In this document: in pieces, positions 10,301 to 17,956 of the stretch
How the letters are laid out: each line of letters starts with the position of its first letter
Position numbering within the stretch: position 1 is the stretch's first letter
Assembly (NCBI GenBank): GCA_031422315.1
Contig: JANOQN010000014.1
Coordinates: 62,001 to 126,000 of the forward strand
DNA: 64,000 nt
Direction: 5' to 3'
DNA from: JANNYA01 sp031422315
Lineage (GTDB): Bacteria > Pseudomonadota > Gammaproteobacteria > Xanthomonadales > SZUA-5
Program-made: the position numbers and the translations under genes
Notes under the pieces: model-generated
What the model was told of the DNA's origin: nothing
What the model saw: only the letters and a program-made list of their open reading frames with translations
The model's database searches: none

Positions 10301-11361
10301 TGCTGACCACCCAGCCGATTCGCCCTGCGCAAAATCAAGGCGATTTAATGCGCAAAGAAAACCTAGAACAACCGTTTGCACCAATCTACGGTTTTGCCTA
10401 TGTAACTGACGCGGTTGAGGGTTTGATCGTTAGCGACATCGATACGCTAGTCGATGGCGAGCCGCGCAATAATTTCCTAAAGCGCGCACTCACTTGGAAC
10501 GAAAACGGCGTGCTTGATGGCGTGCGGCATATCGTCAATGCCGGGCATTTCTTCTACTTATCCACCCCCAAAGGCGTGGTAGTGCTCGATATGCAAGATC
10601 CAATGAAGCCAAAATATCTGAGCACGATTCCGATCACCGATGCCAGAGCCGCCGCCGTGCAGTTCCGCTATTTGTTCGTCACCAGCGGCAAAGGCCTGCA
10701 AGTAGTGGATATCACCGATTACGCTAAGCCCAAGCTGACCGACGCGCTGGTTCCACTTAATGATGCGCACAAATTGCACCTAGCCCGCACCTACGCCTAC
10801 GTGGCCGCTGGAGCGCAGGGTTTAGCGATTATCAACATCACTAATCCGGAAAAACCGGCGGTATATCAGATGTTTACTGCAAACGGCGCGATTAACGACG
10901 CTAGAGATGTCGTGGTAGCAACCACCAATGCCAGCTTGTTCGCCTACATTGCCGACGGTAAGAACGGCCTGAAAGTGCTGCAACTCACCAGCCCCGACAG
11001 CCAGCCGAAGTTTTACGGCTTTAGCCCACAGCCCAAGCCCGAGCTAATTGCCCACTACGCCACCAAAAAACCCGCACTCGCGCTTTCTAGAGCGTTAGAG
11101 CGCGACCGAGCGGTCGATGAAACCGGCGGTCAAATCGCGGTTTTAGGCCGATTAGGTTCCAAACCCTTCAACTTGGCGCAAATGCGCAAAATGTTCATGA
11201 ACCCCGACGGCAGCGTCTGGCGCGTCAGCGACACAGCGCCTGCACAGCCGCCGATTGTTAGGCCGGTTGCAAATCCTGCGCAGGTTCCAGCAGTTGCACC
11301 GGCGGTAAAGCCAGTCACCACAGCGGGCGCTAGCTCGGCACAAAGTAGAGGACGGAAGTAG
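7339..11361 (+). CDS. Large decaheme c-type cytochrome with LVIVD-type beta-propeller
   Basis: A 1340-residue exported protein with a Sec signal peptide (MKAKQILLTIALSAML, cleavage near AFA-ED). Ten CxxCH motifs are present: CVSCH, CTDCH, CGACH, CASCH, CMVCH, CVDCH, CRDCH, CYTCH, CGGCH, CSDCH. Residues about 114-156 are extremely His/Asp/Gly-rich and could bind metal. From about residue 930 to 1230 there are repeats of the form YVYVAEGKNGLRIYDAANI, YLFVTSGKGLQVVDITD and YAYVAAGAQGLAIINIT, which are LVIVD-type propeller blades. A Pro/Ala/Val tail follows. It is the last gene of the cytochrome run and is preceded by two palindromic elements. A terminal electron-donating or -accepting role at the cell surface fits, but location and substrate are inferred. 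Confidence 0.85.
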   Translation: MKAKQILLTIALSAMLCAPAAFAEDGEKPVARTYTKAPDAPLSQTWAQANAKSEGCVSCHSNKMLAGQTNADAMSFLAHDQQTMHASKSVVLGCTDCHGGDAKVGMPSGDAYSDKSHASHDAGHDDKPHGDEKHSDAHHDAGHDAGHDGEHGSSHGAKSYAPAYQAAMDGAHVLPRYPVTWSHSGSANPERGYTLLNREAPEFTRFVNPSDLRIAEEACGACHSQIIVAAKTSIMATSAMLWGGASYNNGILPFKRYILGEGYTREGLPAVIKAPVPVTEAMKRRGILPELLPMPAWEVVAPSDIFRVFERGGRNIGTTFPETGVPNSLGQIQRLEEPGRPDIKQSNRGPGTGARIAVPVINIHKTRLNDPNMWFMGTNDQPGDFRQSGCASCHVIYANDRDPRHSGPYAKFGHTGLSQTADPTIDKAQSGHPLKHAFTRAIPTSNCMVCHMHQPNMFMNTFLGYTMWDYESDAPFMWPKKQHYPSDEELRKTLDRNPEEAAIRGLWRDIDFVKKVSELNPKLKDTQFADYHGHGWNFRAVFKRDREGTLLDEVGNAIDDKDPKKFEKAVHMSSIHVDKGMHCVDCHFAQDMHGTGHIVGEVASPIEIACRDCHGTADALPTLVTSNVAASERGRNLANLRNPDGKKRFEWVDGKLIQRSLLTPGLQWEMSLTKEMSNPVSIQYNAKADRAHTMSKNTETQAYGASVAKADYAHGEDKMQCYTCHLSWTTTCGGCHLPIQANAKTNRNHYEGGTTRNYATYNPQVARDDAFQLGVHGEAKGAVISPLRSTSALILSSTNSSRERIYIQQPPISASGYSSQAFGTHYPHTERKIETKTCSDCHLSENNDNNAIMTQLLSHGTKFFDFFGYNAWVGGAGEVSAIRVTEWEEPQAVVGSYLHQYAYPDWFKNHKDNGQKLTEAYNHSAGEASCIQLRGEYVYVAEGKNGLRIYDAANIANKGYSQRFQTSPFSGFGQNTNLPSKNATCVTLLTTQPIRPAQNQGDLMRKENLEQPFAPIYGFAYVTDAVEGLIVSDIDTLVDGEPRNNFLKRALTWNENGVLDGVRHIVNAGHFFYLSTPKGVVVLDMQDPMKPKYLSTIPITDARAAAVQFRYLFVTSGKGLQVVDITDYAKPKLTDALVPLNDAHKLHLARTYAYVAAGAQGLAIINITNPEKPAVYQMFTANGAINDARDVVVATTNASLFAYIADGKNGLKVLQLTSPDSQPKFYGFSPQPKPELIAHYATKKPALALSRALERDRAVDETGGQIAVLGRLGSKPFNLAQMRKMFMNPDGSVWRVSDTAPAQPPIVRPVANPAQVPAVAPAVKPVTTAGASSAQSRGRK

Positions 11362-11425
11362 TCTTCGGAATTGATTTAAATAGTTGGAGCTTGCTTTATA
11401 GCCTTTTAAATTTGTAGCGTAAATC

Positions 11426-12025
11426 ATGAACGTACTTTCAATTGATTTTCAGTTTGATTTTTCACGAGAAGGCGGAAAATTCTACAAGCCGAGGCCATCG
11501 GTTGAGTTCTTGCATGAAAGATTATTGCCTTACTTGAGATGCAATAACAAAAAAATATCTGAAATCATCTCAGACTACAGATTGCCACGACCTTCAGAAA
11601 CGAAAGACTACTGTGTTCCTGGAACAAACGGCTACCAATCTGAGATACCAGACGATTTGGTTCATGGCAAACGTTGGGTCAAGGCGATGAACTCTCCAGC
11701 GTGGACTCGACCAAATGCGGGCATCCCATCCGAAACCGCGCAATTGCCGTATTGTGATCCTATAGCATTTGGAGAATGGCTGATCGCACAAATTGGCCTA
11801 CCTTATGCTGGAAATCCAGTGTTTTTAATCGGTTTGACACTTGATTGCTGCGTACTCGCTACCGCGCAAGAACTATACTACCGCGGCTACCCAGTGCTCT
11901 ATCTATACGAAGCCGTTGATACCTATAATGGTACTTCAGAAGAAAAAGATTTTTTATTAAAATCGCCGCTTAAAATGTGGGGCAAACAAATAACAATGAG
12001 TGAGTTAATTGAGCAGGGCTTTTGA
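11426..12025 (+). CDS. Isochorismatase/nicotinamidase-like cysteine hydrolase
   Basis: A 199-residue protein of the isochorismatase-like fold. The first strand carries the conserved aspartate (LSIDFQFDF), a lysine follows in GKRWVKAMNSPAW, and the nucleophile region reads LTLDCCVLATAQELYYRGY, giving the Asp-Lys-Cys catalytic set. Family members hydrolyse nicotinamide, isochorismate, carbamates or ureides; the substrate here is unknown. It is the first gene of an AT-rich block unlike the flanking GC-rich genes and lies 44 bases before a membrane/PLD-like gene on the same strand. Being next to CitG-like and nucleotidyltransferase-like genes hints at nucleotide or cofactor chemistry. Family call firm, substrate not. 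Confidence 0.8.
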   Translation: MNVLSIDFQFDFSREGGKFYKPRPSVEFLHERLLPYLRCNNKKISEIISDYRLPRPSETKDYCVPGTNGYQSEIPDDLVHGKRWVKAMNSPAWTRPNAGIPSETAQLPYCDPIAFGEWLIAQIGLPYAGNPVFLIGLTLDCCVLATAQELYYRGYPVLYLYEAVDTYNGTSEEKDFLLKSPLKMWGKQITMSELIEQGF

Positions 12026-12069
12026 TCCACGCCCAAAATCATGACTGCAATTAAGAGGTTGAACAAAAA

Positions 12070-12876
12070 ATGAGTAAATTACGAAGTCAATATTACATCT
12101 TGAAAACGAAATTTTTATGGCTTGTGTGTATTCTTTGCGGCGTTGTGTTGGCCGCAGGAAGCTTTTTTTTGCCCTCATCATTTACATTTTCTAAGACTCT
12201 TGTTAACGAATTTGCAACCGCGTTCTTTGTATTCGCAATTTGGGAGCTTACCCACAAACTAACACACGAAGAATTTACGAGAGAAACCATTAAGAGCACA
12301 ATGGCAGAAACGTTAGCTACTCACTCTAAATTAGCGACCGACGCGGCAGATATTGGATTGGAGCAATTGGGCGAACCATCAATAGAATTCACTAGCGCGG
12401 TAATCAAGGACTCGAAAAAATGTGTAATTGTGTTGAATTCTGGATCAAGATGGATAACAAAATTCGAGGATGCTTTGAAAGTAAGGCTTAGTGATGCAGA
12501 TAAAGAAACAGAAATATTTTTAATTGATCCAGATTCAGTTAGGGCGGACTGTTCTATATTACGCAGTTTAGATATTTCGCAGAAAGATTACAGAAGTAGT
12601 ATAGAGGCCGCTTTTCGCGAATTGGGACAAATAGGAAAAAACTGCAACTTGAAAATATACTTACATTCCCATCTGGGCAGTAATTTTGTCTGCATTGGAG
12701 ATGAATCCGGGATTTTCTCTCCAAAACTTCTTTCAACCACCTTAGGCCGCGCTCCGGTTTTCAGGTTTGGCAACGCCCCAAATAAATCGTTCGTGAAAAA
12801 GCTGAAAAACGAATTAGAACACCTCAAGTCAAATTCCAAGCTTAAACCATTCGACGATGATGAATCAGAGCTTTAG
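12070..12876 (+). CDS. Membrane protein with PLD-like half-domain
   Basis: A 268-residue protein. Two hydrophobic helices (about residues 17-36, FLWLVCILCGVVLAAGSFFL, and 45-60) anchor it, followed by a soluble domain. That domain has the order seen in phospholipase D-like half-domains: a strand VIVLNSGSRW, a second strand EIFLIDPDS, then LKIYLHSHLGSNFVCIGDES. The last occupies the place of the HKD motif but lacks the lysine and correctly placed aspartate, so nuclease or lipase activity is doubtful. The tail is acidic (FDDDESEL). Start supported by AAGAGG upstream. The gene overlaps the next one by 20 bases. The fold assignment is by motif order only and is tentative. Confidence 0.55.
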   Translation: MSKLRSQYYILKTKFLWLVCILCGVVLAAGSFFLPSSFTFSKTLVNEFATAFFVFAIWELTHKLTHEEFTRETIKSTMAETLATHSKLATDAADIGLEQLGEPSIEFTSAVIKDSKKCVIVLNSGSRWITKFEDALKVRLSDADKETEIFLIDPDSVRADCSILRSLDISQKDYRSSIEAAFRELGQIGKNCNLKIYLHSHLGSNFVCIGDESGIFSPKLLSTTLGRAPVFRFGNAPNKSFVKKLKNELEHLKSNSKLKPFDDDESEL

Positions 12877-13639
12877 AGTAAAAATCCTTCGCAGCTTCAT
12901 TCTAGCCTCTAGTTTAGAGCCATTCGCTGCAAAGCCTGGATGTACGACAAGACATCTTGATTCGTCGCTTGGGACAAAGCTCGAGTATTTTATGATTTCG
13001 GCGGCCAACAGCATCTCACCGCTTTTGGAATTAGTGGATAAGGTACTTATTCAGAAAAAACAGCCAAATTGTGTTTTTGATGCAGGTTACTACGCACAGC
13101 TAGCCAGCACTAAAAACCGTGGGGGCGGGAAAGTCAATTATGGGCAAATTCTAATGCTTTTGCCTATCATCGTGGGGCAATGTTTGCTTTATGTTGAAGA
13201 GCGTGAGGATTATGGGCACATAGAGCTATTTGATCGAATCTATAAAGCGATGGGTGAAACAACTGTTGAAGATGTTGCATGGCTTCAAAAGCTCGTAGAT
13301 TTATCTACAGAGCTTTCCGCAACACATAACCAGAGAATCGGCAAAATTCGCCATCAACTAAGACCACAATTTGCCGGCAATACTATTCTTGAAGCAATAC
13401 ATGCCGATCAGTTCGCTCACACAATGATGGCGACTGAAATACGCGATAGCTACCCGATTTGCAAAAGAGTTTATCAAGAATTACTGACTAGCCCCGGTGA
13501 AGGTCTAATAGCAAAGAGTGAGCACATTTTTAAAAAATTTCTTCCCGAGTTAATACGGCCTGATATTACCGCAGATTGTATTTCAGTTGCGTTTTACTTG
13601 GCAATTTTCTTTCATGACGATGAAGTTCTTTTCCCATAA
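12857..13639 (+). CDS. CitG/MdcB-like (triphosphoribosyl-dephospho-CoA synthase family) protein
   Basis: A 260-residue protein whose motif order resembles the archaeal-type CitG family: SLEPFAAKPGCTTRHLD near the N-terminus (family: sa.PKPG..hr..D), then LEYFMISAANSISPLLE, a glycine-rich NRGGGKVNYGQILMLLPI (family: GGNTNLGIILLL.PL), and ETTVEDVAWL. Known CitG/MdcB enzymes join ATP and dephospho-CoA through a ribosyl bond to make a cofactor precursor. There is no citrate or malonate lyase gene nearby, so the product here may differ. Its start overlaps the preceding membrane gene and its TAA overlaps the next ATG (TAATG), so translation is coupled. Family call moderate, reaction inferred. Confidence 0.55.
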   Translation: MMNQSFRVKILRSFILASSLEPFAAKPGCTTRHLDSSLGTKLEYFMISAANSISPLLELVDKVLIQKKQPNCVFDAGYYAQLASTKNRGGGKVNYGQILMLLPIIVGQCLLYVEEREDYGHIELFDRIYKAMGETTVEDVAWLQKLVDLSTELSATHNQRIGKIRHQLRPQFAGNTILEAIHADQFAHTMMATEIRDSYPICKRVYQELLTSPGEGLIAKSEHIFKKFLPELIRPDITADCISVAFYLAIFFHDDEVLFP

Positions 13640-14598
13640 TGGAAACTTCTTTCAGAAAATTTTTTAATAGCGCTACACTAGTCAACTTAGTTGAAATTCA
13701 CGAAGTTAAATTGGAATTCTTTAGAAGGTGGCCTCCATTTGCGCTGCTTGATGATTTCATCCACAAGTTTCGAGACAAGAATAAAGTTGAATCTGCACTG
13801 TCGAGCTATGTAATTTGGGGTGGTTTTGCTTCTGAAACGCTTTTAGGTGCATTGGGTCTACTCGACCGCCACTTTTCTAATCATGATATTGAATTATTCT
13901 TCAATCGCTCTGGGGAGATAATTAAAAAAAGTGAAATCTACGAGCACTTTACCAATCAAGCATCGCAGTCCCAACTTGAATTCCGAATTGGCGGCATTCC
14001 GATTATTAATCGCGTTCCAGCGACAACCTTGTTGACCTTCCAAAATGATCGTTTTGCGATTGATGATGGTGATCTCCACGTAAGTTCGTTCGCTTTTGAA
14101 GTAATGAATGATAAGGTTTTTTTCACCTCTCCAGCAAATACGCTGCTTCACCACATCATTCCAGGCGCTGAGCTCACAGTAAAAAGTAACACGGATTTAA
14201 TGTCTCAAAAAAAAGTGTTTCGAAGGATTAGTCGAAACATTTCCAAATCAATTAGATTTAAAAAATTTGCACACTACAAAACAGATTCATTCGTCGCAGA
14301 ATCTATCATTCAGTTGACCAGCCGTTATTTTACTACTGAAAACACAGGCCAACTTAATTTGCAACAACTCGGCGATTTGTTATGGAGAGAAATTCTTGCT
14401 GAAACTTCAAAGCGATTGTTCGATCCTAAGAAGCATCACAATTTTAACGGTTATTTTTTTGGCACCTTTGAACAGGTTCTGCGTGATCCACTAATTGCAA
14501 CATTTGAAAAATCAGCGCAGGCGTTTGGCTGGGTAAAACCAATTCTCTGCAACGATACCGTTTCATATTGCGTCAACTGCTACAATGATTATAAATAA
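13639..14598 (+). CDS. Nucleotidyltransferase-like protein
   Basis: A 319-residue protein. Residues about 58-92 read YVIWGGFASETLLGAL...RHFSNHDIELFF, close to the pattern of MNT/AbiEii-type nucleotidyltransferases (hydrophobic-GG-x-A..., then R-x-S-x-D-[IL]-[DE]-[LF]). The later stretch FFTSPANTLLHHIIPGAE may match the following helix of that fold. The C-terminal 150 residues are basic and unassigned, ending in a cysteine pair region (CVNCYND). It overlaps the CitG-like gene by one base and is the last gene of the AT-rich island. It could be an enzyme acting on the CitG-like product or on RNA/protein. Only the core motif supports the family; the activity is unknown. Confidence 0.5.
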   Translation: METSFRKFFNSATLVNLVEIHEVKLEFFRRWPPFALLDDFIHKFRDKNKVESALSSYVIWGGFASETLLGALGLLDRHFSNHDIELFFNRSGEIIKKSEIYEHFTNQASQSQLEFRIGGIPIINRVPATTLLTFQNDRFAIDDGDLHVSSFAFEVMNDKVFFTSPANTLLHHIIPGAELTVKSNTDLMSQKKVFRRISRNISKSIRFKKFAHYKTDSFVAESIIQLTSRYFTTENTGQLNLQQLGDLLWREILAETSKRLFDPKKHHNFNGYFFGTFEQVLRDPLIATFEKSAQAFGWVKPILCNDTVSYCVNCYNDYK

Positions 14599-14688
14599 AT
14601 TCACCGCGTAGCCGAGCGACCCATTTTCGCTCATTTCAAGTATCGTCTGCGTCCCCAGCTTACCCGCGCTGTTAATCGCGATATATCC

Positions 14689-15162
14689 ATGACCGAACCA
14701 GACAAAACCGTAGTTGAAATCTTTACCGACGGCGGCTGCTCGCCCAATCCCGGCGTTGGTGCCTGGGGTGCGCTGTTAAGATTTGGCGGCATTGAAAAAG
14801 AAATTTCAGGCTACGCCCAAAGCACCACTAACAATCGCATGGAAATTACCGCCGCGCTCGAGGCGCTGACCAGCCTCAAGCGCGATTGCAAAGTCAGGCT
14901 TTGGACCGATTCGCAATATTTGCGCCAAGGTATTACCAGCTGGATCAGCAATTGGAAAAAGCGCGGCTGGCGGACTTCGGCCGGTAAACCGGTGCTCAAT
15001 CAAGATTTATGGCAAGCGTTAAGCGCAGTATGTGAGCGCCACGAAATCGACTGGCGCTGGGTACGCGGGCACAGCGGCCATACTGAAAATGAGCGAGTTG
15101 ACGCGTTAGTTTCACGAACTATGCAAGCCGGTCGGTCGAATGCGAACCCCGCACGTGGGTAG
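14689..15162 (+). CDS. rnhA: Ribonuclease HI
   Basis: A 157-residue cytoplasmic enzyme that cleaves the RNA strand of RNA-DNA hybrids. All hallmarks are present: FTDGGCSPNPGVGAWG with the first catalytic aspartate, NNRMEITAALEAL with the catalytic glutamate, LWTDSQYL with the second aspartate, the basic handle around WKKRGWRTSAGKPVLN, and VRGHSGHTENERVD with the histidine loop and last aspartate. Length is normal for the bacterial enzyme. It returns to the GC-richer base composition after the AT-rich island and so marks the island's right border. The start at the ATG gives MTEPDKTVVEIF. Confidence 0.97.
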   Translation: MTEPDKTVVEIFTDGGCSPNPGVGAWGALLRFGGIEKEISGYAQSTTNNRMEITAALEALTSLKRDCKVRLWTDSQYLRQGITSWISNWKKRGWRTSAGKPVLNQDLWQALSAVCERHEIDWRWVRGHSGHTENERVDALVSRTMQAGRSNANPARG

Positions 15163-15464
15163 CAACCGCCCATGCATCAAAACGCGGAACCTAGCGGACA
15201 CGCCCAACTAGGTACTTGGATTTATATCGACCCACCTGCGCCCGACATGATCGCCCGGCTTTGATGCAAGCAATCAGCACCGATCAGCTTGCTGCATATA
15301 CGAGCTGAAGTCAGTGAGTTGCAAATCACCGTTCAGGCGGGTACGTGATGTTGGGCGCGAATTCCTTCAATGCGCCCGATCCGGTCGCAGTTCGCCCTCA
15401 GGGCAGGTATAGTTTGTCCGCAGTGGCCGGCACCCTGCCAGGCCACGAATCACGGAGAAAGGCA
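15163..15464. other. Intergenic region between rnhA and the SPFH gene
   Basis: About 300 bases. An open frame continues upstream of the SPFH start from 15345 but shows no coding signature and lacks a ribosome binding site, so I treat it as leader. No RNA gene or repeat was recognised. Confidence 0.5.
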
Positions 15465-16613
15465 ATGGGTTTAATTCAGGCAGTTGTAGGTTCCATCGGC
15501 GGTACGCTGGCTGACCAGTGGCAGGATTTCTACACCGTTCCCGCTAGCCTGCCAGCAACGGCGGCGTTGTTTGCTGCGGTGCCGCAAGGCAGTAATGCCG
15601 GACGCGGCTCGAACACCCGGGGCTCCTCTAACATCATCAGCAATGGCTCCAAGATCGTCGTTCCCGAAGGCTATGGGCTGCTACTGTTGCAAGAAGGCGG
15701 AATCACCGGCTTTGTCGCCGAGGCAGGCGCGTACGAGTGGCGATCCGACGATCTCAACTCGAAATCCATCTTTGCCGGTGACAACTTCGTTGATTCGCTG
15801 ATCAAACAAAGCTGGGAGCGCTTCAAGTTTGGCGGCCAGCCCGGTTCGCAGCAGGCGGCTTTCTTTGTTTCACTCAAGGAACTACCCGACAATCGCTTCG
15901 GCACACAGTCGGAAATTTACTGGGACGACAGTTTTCTAAACACCCAAGTCGGCGCGATCACGCGCGGCTCTTACACGCTTAAAATCGTCGATCCAATTCT
16001 GTTTGTGAAGAACTTCGTGCCGGCCAGCTATCTGCAAGCGGGTCAGGTTTTTGATTTCACCGACATGGACAATGCCGCCGCTAGCCAATTGTTCAATGAA
16101 GTCGTAGGTTCGCTGGCACCTGCGTTTAGCCTTTACACGAATGATGTCAGCAAGGGCAATCGCATTACTAAGCTGCAGCAGGATTCGCTGGGTTTTGCCA
16201 AGAGTTTGTCGGCTGCGGTAGAAAATGCTTACCAATGGCGCTCAGATCGCGGCCTGGCGATCGTCAAGACCGCCATTGTTTCGATTGAATATGACGCAAA
16301 CACCAAAGAGCTGTTGAAAACGGTGCAGCGTGCCGATGCGCTGTCGGGCGGGCGCGGTAATTCCAACTTGCAAGCCAGCGTTGCTGCGGGCATGCAATCG
16401 GCCGGCGAAAACGCCGGTGCTGCAGGCATTATAGGCTTAGGGATGGCATCGGGCATGCTCGGCATTGGCAGCATGCAGCAGCCGGTTGCCGCCGCAGCGC
16501 CTGCGGCAGACGACCCCATCGCGAAATTAAAAAAGGCGAAAGAGATGCTGGCCATGGAGTTGATCACCCAGGCCGATTACGACGCGCTAAAAGCCAAAGC
16601 ACTCGGCCTATAA
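15465..16613 (+). CDS. SPFH (Band 7)-like protein with C-terminal SHOCT motif, YdjI-type
   Basis: A 382-residue protein starting MGLIQAVVGSIGGTLADQW; the start is chosen for GGAGAAA just upstream. The first 300 residues resemble the virion-core-like SPFH family (KIVVPEGYGLLLLQEGGITGF, then AGAYEWRSDD, and IYWDDSFLNTQVGAITRGSYTLKIVD). The last 35 residues form a SHOCT-type helical motif (DPIAKLKKAKEMLAMELITQADYDALKAK). SPFH proteins form oligomeric scaffolds at membranes. The next gene encodes the double zinc-ribbon protein that commonly accompanies this family, and a small membrane protein follows, so a membrane-stress scaffold is likely. Family firm; function inferred from context. Confidence 0.8.
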   Translation: MGLIQAVVGSIGGTLADQWQDFYTVPASLPATAALFAAVPQGSNAGRGSNTRGSSNIISNGSKIVVPEGYGLLLLQEGGITGFVAEAGAYEWRSDDLNSKSIFAGDNFVDSLIKQSWERFKFGGQPGSQQAAFFVSLKELPDNRFGTQSEIYWDDSFLNTQVGAITRGSYTLKIVDPILFVKNFVPASYLQAGQVFDFTDMDNAAASQLFNEVVGSLAPAFSLYTNDVSKGNRITKLQQDSLGFAKSLSAAVENAYQWRSDRGLAIVKTAIVSIEYDANTKELLKTVQRADALSGGRGNSNLQASVAAGMQSAGENAGAAGIIGLGMASGMLGIGSMQQPVAAAAPAADDPIAKLKKAKEMLAMELITQADYDALKAKALGL

Positions 16614-16645
16614 GCGCCAGACGCCCAGCCAGGCCGCCCCAGCCG

Positions 16646-17956
16646 ATGCCCAATAACAATCGCCCACCTCCGCCGCCGCCATACACCGGGCCCGGATCGC
16701 CACAGGAAGTGCCACCGGCCCCGGGCAGTTTTCCGTTTGATCCGGCCACGCTGCCCGAGCCGATTCGCAATGAATTGCTGGCACCGGATCCGGTGGCGAT
16801 TAACACCAATGCGGTCGAGCTCAAAGACGGCCTGAACCGCTGCCCGAAATGCGGTGCCACGGACATCCGGCACAAGCCCGGCAGTGATTTGCTGGTCTGC
16901 CAATACTGCCGAAACCAATGGCACGGCGAGCGGGTCGAAGAGCAATTTGGCTTCGGCACCGGCATTGAAGCGCTCAAAGGCCGGGTCATTGCTTCCGGCG
17001 CGCGCGATATTCAAGCCGATGCTGCAAGCTTGATGAGCTTCAAATGCACCGGCTGTGGCGCCGACGTTACGGTGAATACGCAAAACGCAATGACTGCTCG
17101 TTGCCACTGGTGCAGGCATGTGTTTGGCATCAACGAGCAAGTCGCCAACGGTGCGGTGCCCGATGCGGTGTTGCCATTTCACATCAAAAAGGAAGACGCG
17201 GTTGCGCGTATCCGTCAGTTTGTCGACAAGCGGAAAATGTTTGCTTTGAAAGCATTCAAGCAAGAGTTCACACCCGAAAACGTGGTGGGCGTGTATCTGC
17301 CCTACATGGTTATTGATGGCAATGTCAGCGCCGACGTCGCAGGCTACGCGCAAATCGAAACGCGCCGCTACACAAGTGGAAGTGGCGACAAAAAGACCAC
17401 GTACTATGATGCCGATGTGTATCAGGTGCAACGGCACGTGGACTTCACGGTGGATGATTTGACGCTGGAATCCTCCACCGAACGCGGCAATCTAGACAAC
17501 CGCGTCAACACCAACAACATCATCAATACGATCCTGCCATTCGACACCAAAAACGCGGTGAAATGGAACGCATCATTTTTGGCGGGCTTTAGCTCAGAAA
17601 AGCGCGACCGCGACGTCGAGCACCTGCAGGGCCGCCTGGAGGACCAGCTGCTGTCCATCGCGCGCGCCCAGCTTACGGAATCGGTGTCGCAATACGATCG
17701 CGGCGTGCGCTGGGAGCAAGAAGCCTTAGCCGTGCATGGCACGCGTTGGGTGTCGATGTATCTGCCGATCTGGCTGTATTCCTATCAGCAACCCAATAGC
17801 AAGGGCGGGCTGCTGCACTACATCGCGGTGAACGGGCGCACCGGTGAAACCATGGGCAGCGTGCCGGTGCAGCAGTGGAAGCTCCTCCTGGCCGCACTCA
17901 CCGTGGGCACCGTACTCGAAACCATTGCGCTGTTTATTGTGGGGGCCAATCAATGA
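16646..17956 (+). CDS. Double zinc-ribbon membrane protein, partner of the SPFH protein
   Basis: A 436-residue protein. A proline-rich start (RPPPPPPYTGPG) is followed by two zinc ribbons: C66-C69/C85-C88 (CPKC...CQYC) and C134-C137/C153-C156 (CTGC...CHWC). Then comes a long beta-rich region (LPFHIKKEDAVARIRQF, GVYLPYMVIDGNVSADV) and one C-terminal membrane helix (LLLAALTVGTVLETIALFIVG). Databases usually call this group TFIIB-type zinc ribbon-containing proteins, and they sit beside YdjI-type SPFH genes. It begins 32 bases after the SPFH gene and its stop overlaps the next start (ATGA). It is likely a membrane-tethered adaptor for the SPFH scaffold. Confidence 0.8.
   Translation: MPNNNRPPPPPPYTGPGSPQEVPPAPGSFPFDPATLPEPIRNELLAPDPVAINTNAVELKDGLNRCPKCGATDIRHKPGSDLLVCQYCRNQWHGERVEEQFGFGTGIEALKGRVIASGARDIQADAASLMSFKCTGCGADVTVNTQNAMTARCHWCRHVFGINEQVANGAVPDAVLPFHIKKEDAVARIRQFVDKRKMFALKAFKQEFTPENVVGVYLPYMVIDGNVSADVAGYAQIETRRYTSGSGDKKTTYYDADVYQVQRHVDFTVDDLTLESSTERGNLDNRVNTNNIINTILPFDTKNAVKWNASFLAGFSSEKRDRDVEHLQGRLEDQLLSIARAQLTESVSQYDRGVRWEQEALAVHGTRWVSMYLPIWLYSYQQPNSKGGLLHYIAVNGRTGETMGSVPVQQWKLLLAALTVGTVLETIALFIVGANQ

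Noticed and set aside
12070..14598. CBASS-type defence system
   Set aside because: The nucleotidyltransferase-like core (GG...HDIE) lacks the GS-x-x-x-G-T and paired Asp pattern expected for CD-NTases, and no standard effector is recognised.
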